From NCBI GenBank assembly GCA_023015825.1, contig JALKAW010000007.1:124001-188000 (forward strand): a stretch of DNA of 64,000 nucleotides, in the 5' to 3' direction. The notes beneath the pieces were generated by a model. The model did not search any database. It was given only the letters and a program-made list of their open reading frames with translations, and was not told the DNA's origin. Positions 63,501-64,000 of this stretch are shown piece by piece. Every line of letters begins with the position of its first letter. The stretch's first letter is position 1. Origin of the DNA: Flavobacteriaceae bacterium S0862. GTDB lineage: Bacteria > Bacteroidota > Bacteroidia > Flavobacteriales > Flavobacteriaceae. The translations under genes and the position numbers were made by a program.

Positions 63501-63962
63501 ATGATAAAAATTCTAATGGTATGTTTAGGCAATATATGTCGATCCCCATTAGCCGAAGGCATTTTAAAGCATAAACTCCCAAAACATAATTTCATAGTTG
63601 AATCTGCTGGAACCAGCAATTATCATATTGGAGAACTTCCAGATAAAAGGTCGATTGAAGTTGCTAAAAAATATGGTATTGATATTACAAATCAAAGAGG
63701 AAGACAATTTAAAGTATCAGATTTTGACGAGTTCAATTTCATCTATGTTATGGACACTTCCAACTATGAAAATGTCATAGCCTTAGCTCGAAATGATGAT
63801 GATAAAAAGAAAGTACAATTGATTCTAAATGAGCTAGATAATGAATTAATTAATGTTCCAGATCCTTATTATGGAGGTGATTCGGGTTTCGAAAATGTAT
63901 TTCAACTATTAAATAAAGCCTGTGATAGAATATACATTAAAGCATTAAAAAATATTTCATAA
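63501..63962 (+). CDS. low-molecular-weight protein-tyrosine phosphatase
   Basis: 153 aa. The P-loop is [16 protein letters not shown] (Cys-x5-Arg-Ser), and the general acid lies in [15 protein letters not shown]. It dephosphorylates tyrosine in proteins, or acts on small acyl phosphates. Ten bases after dnaA. A further gene may begin at the ATG at 63997, but only one codon is visible. Confidence 0.93.
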   Translation: MIKILMVCLGNICRSPLAEGILKHKLPKHNFIVESAGTSNYHIGELPDKRSIEVAKKYGIDITNQRGRQFKVSDFDEFNFIYVMDTSNYENVIALARNDDDKKKVQLILNELDNELINVPDPYYGGDSGFENVFQLLNKACDRIYIKALKNIS

Positions 63963-64000
63963 ATAATGTAATTTAGAAATCTAATTACACCTTAACATGA

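Noticed and set aside
63967-63989. Terminator after the tyrosine phosphatase
   Set aside because: An imperfect hairpin (TGTAATT-AGA / TCTAATTACA) is present, but no T run follows, and another gene seems to start at 63997.

Overview
The window is about 64 kb of AT-rich, gene-dense chromosome from a member of the Bacteroidota, most likely a marine-type Flavobacteriaceae. This assignment is an inference from several signs: a C-terminal type IX secretion sorting domain (36800-38320), a Bacteroidota-type RNA polymerase omega/Rpb6 protein, an RprX/RprY two-component pair, DUF4835 and DUF6913 family proteins, a YtxJ bacilliredoxin, near-absence of Shine-Dalgarno sequences, and repeated matches to the Bacteroidota -7 promoter box TAnnTTTG close to start codons. 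It looks like core chromosome: no phage, insertion sequence, CRISPR array, integrase, rRNA or tRNA gene was seen. No gene-free stretch exceeds 300 bases; the longest is about 230 bases (38321-38550).

Layout, left part. A 5'-truncated fumarylacetoacetase (tyrosine catabolism) is followed by two tandem paralogous lipoproteins of unknown function, each closed by a similar terminator. A minus-strand cluster (3954-7506) encodes a serine beta-lactamase-fold hydrolase and two esterase-like proteins whose nucleophile serine is replaced. YtxJ and clpB diverge next. A short deoC lies between two copies of a structured intergenic repeat. A TraB/GumN gene is broken by an in-frame stop. After an OmpW porin comes a deoxynucleoside catabolic operon, long-form deoC, double-domain aldehyde dehydrogenase and deoD. 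It can turn purine deoxynucleosides into free base, glyceraldehyde-3-phosphate and acetate once the sugar phosphate is isomerised.

Middle part. smpB, an X-Pro dipeptidyl peptidase with an NTF2-like neighbour, and pcm are followed by a plus-strand run: Gfo/Idh oxidoreductase, 3-hydroxyacyl-CoA dehydrogenase, YggS, an exonuclease/GIY-YIG fusion, a DUF3857 protein, a voltage-gated-type ion channel, miaA and an NTF2-like protein. The minus-strand run 36698-31764 encodes a glycosyltransferase, YbbR protein, coaE and RprX/RprY. A large T9SS-secreted protein and fabI follow. The next run (45916-39409) is a conserved housekeeping cluster: DUF6913, dapA, bamD, rpoZ-like, coaBC, DUF4835 and recN.

Right part. 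A 5'-nucleotidase is split into two genes that use different export signals, followed by a DoxX-like protein and ligA. An operon of GH20 hexosaminidase, CutC and GH2 beta-mannosidase could strip the Man-GlcNAc-GlcNAc core of N-glycans. Then come LOG, prmC and GNAT genes on the minus strand, a tightly coupled ribD-HAD-EamA-YigZ operon with non-ATG starts, a thioesterase, dnaA and a low-molecular-weight tyrosine phosphatase.

The least explained signals are the duplicated hairpin element flanking the short deoC, the tandem serine-less esterase-like proteins, the paralogous lipoprotein pair, and several genes whose -7 box sits only 4-7 bases before the start codon, which implies leaderless or near-leaderless transcripts. 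No clearly new multi-gene system was found.
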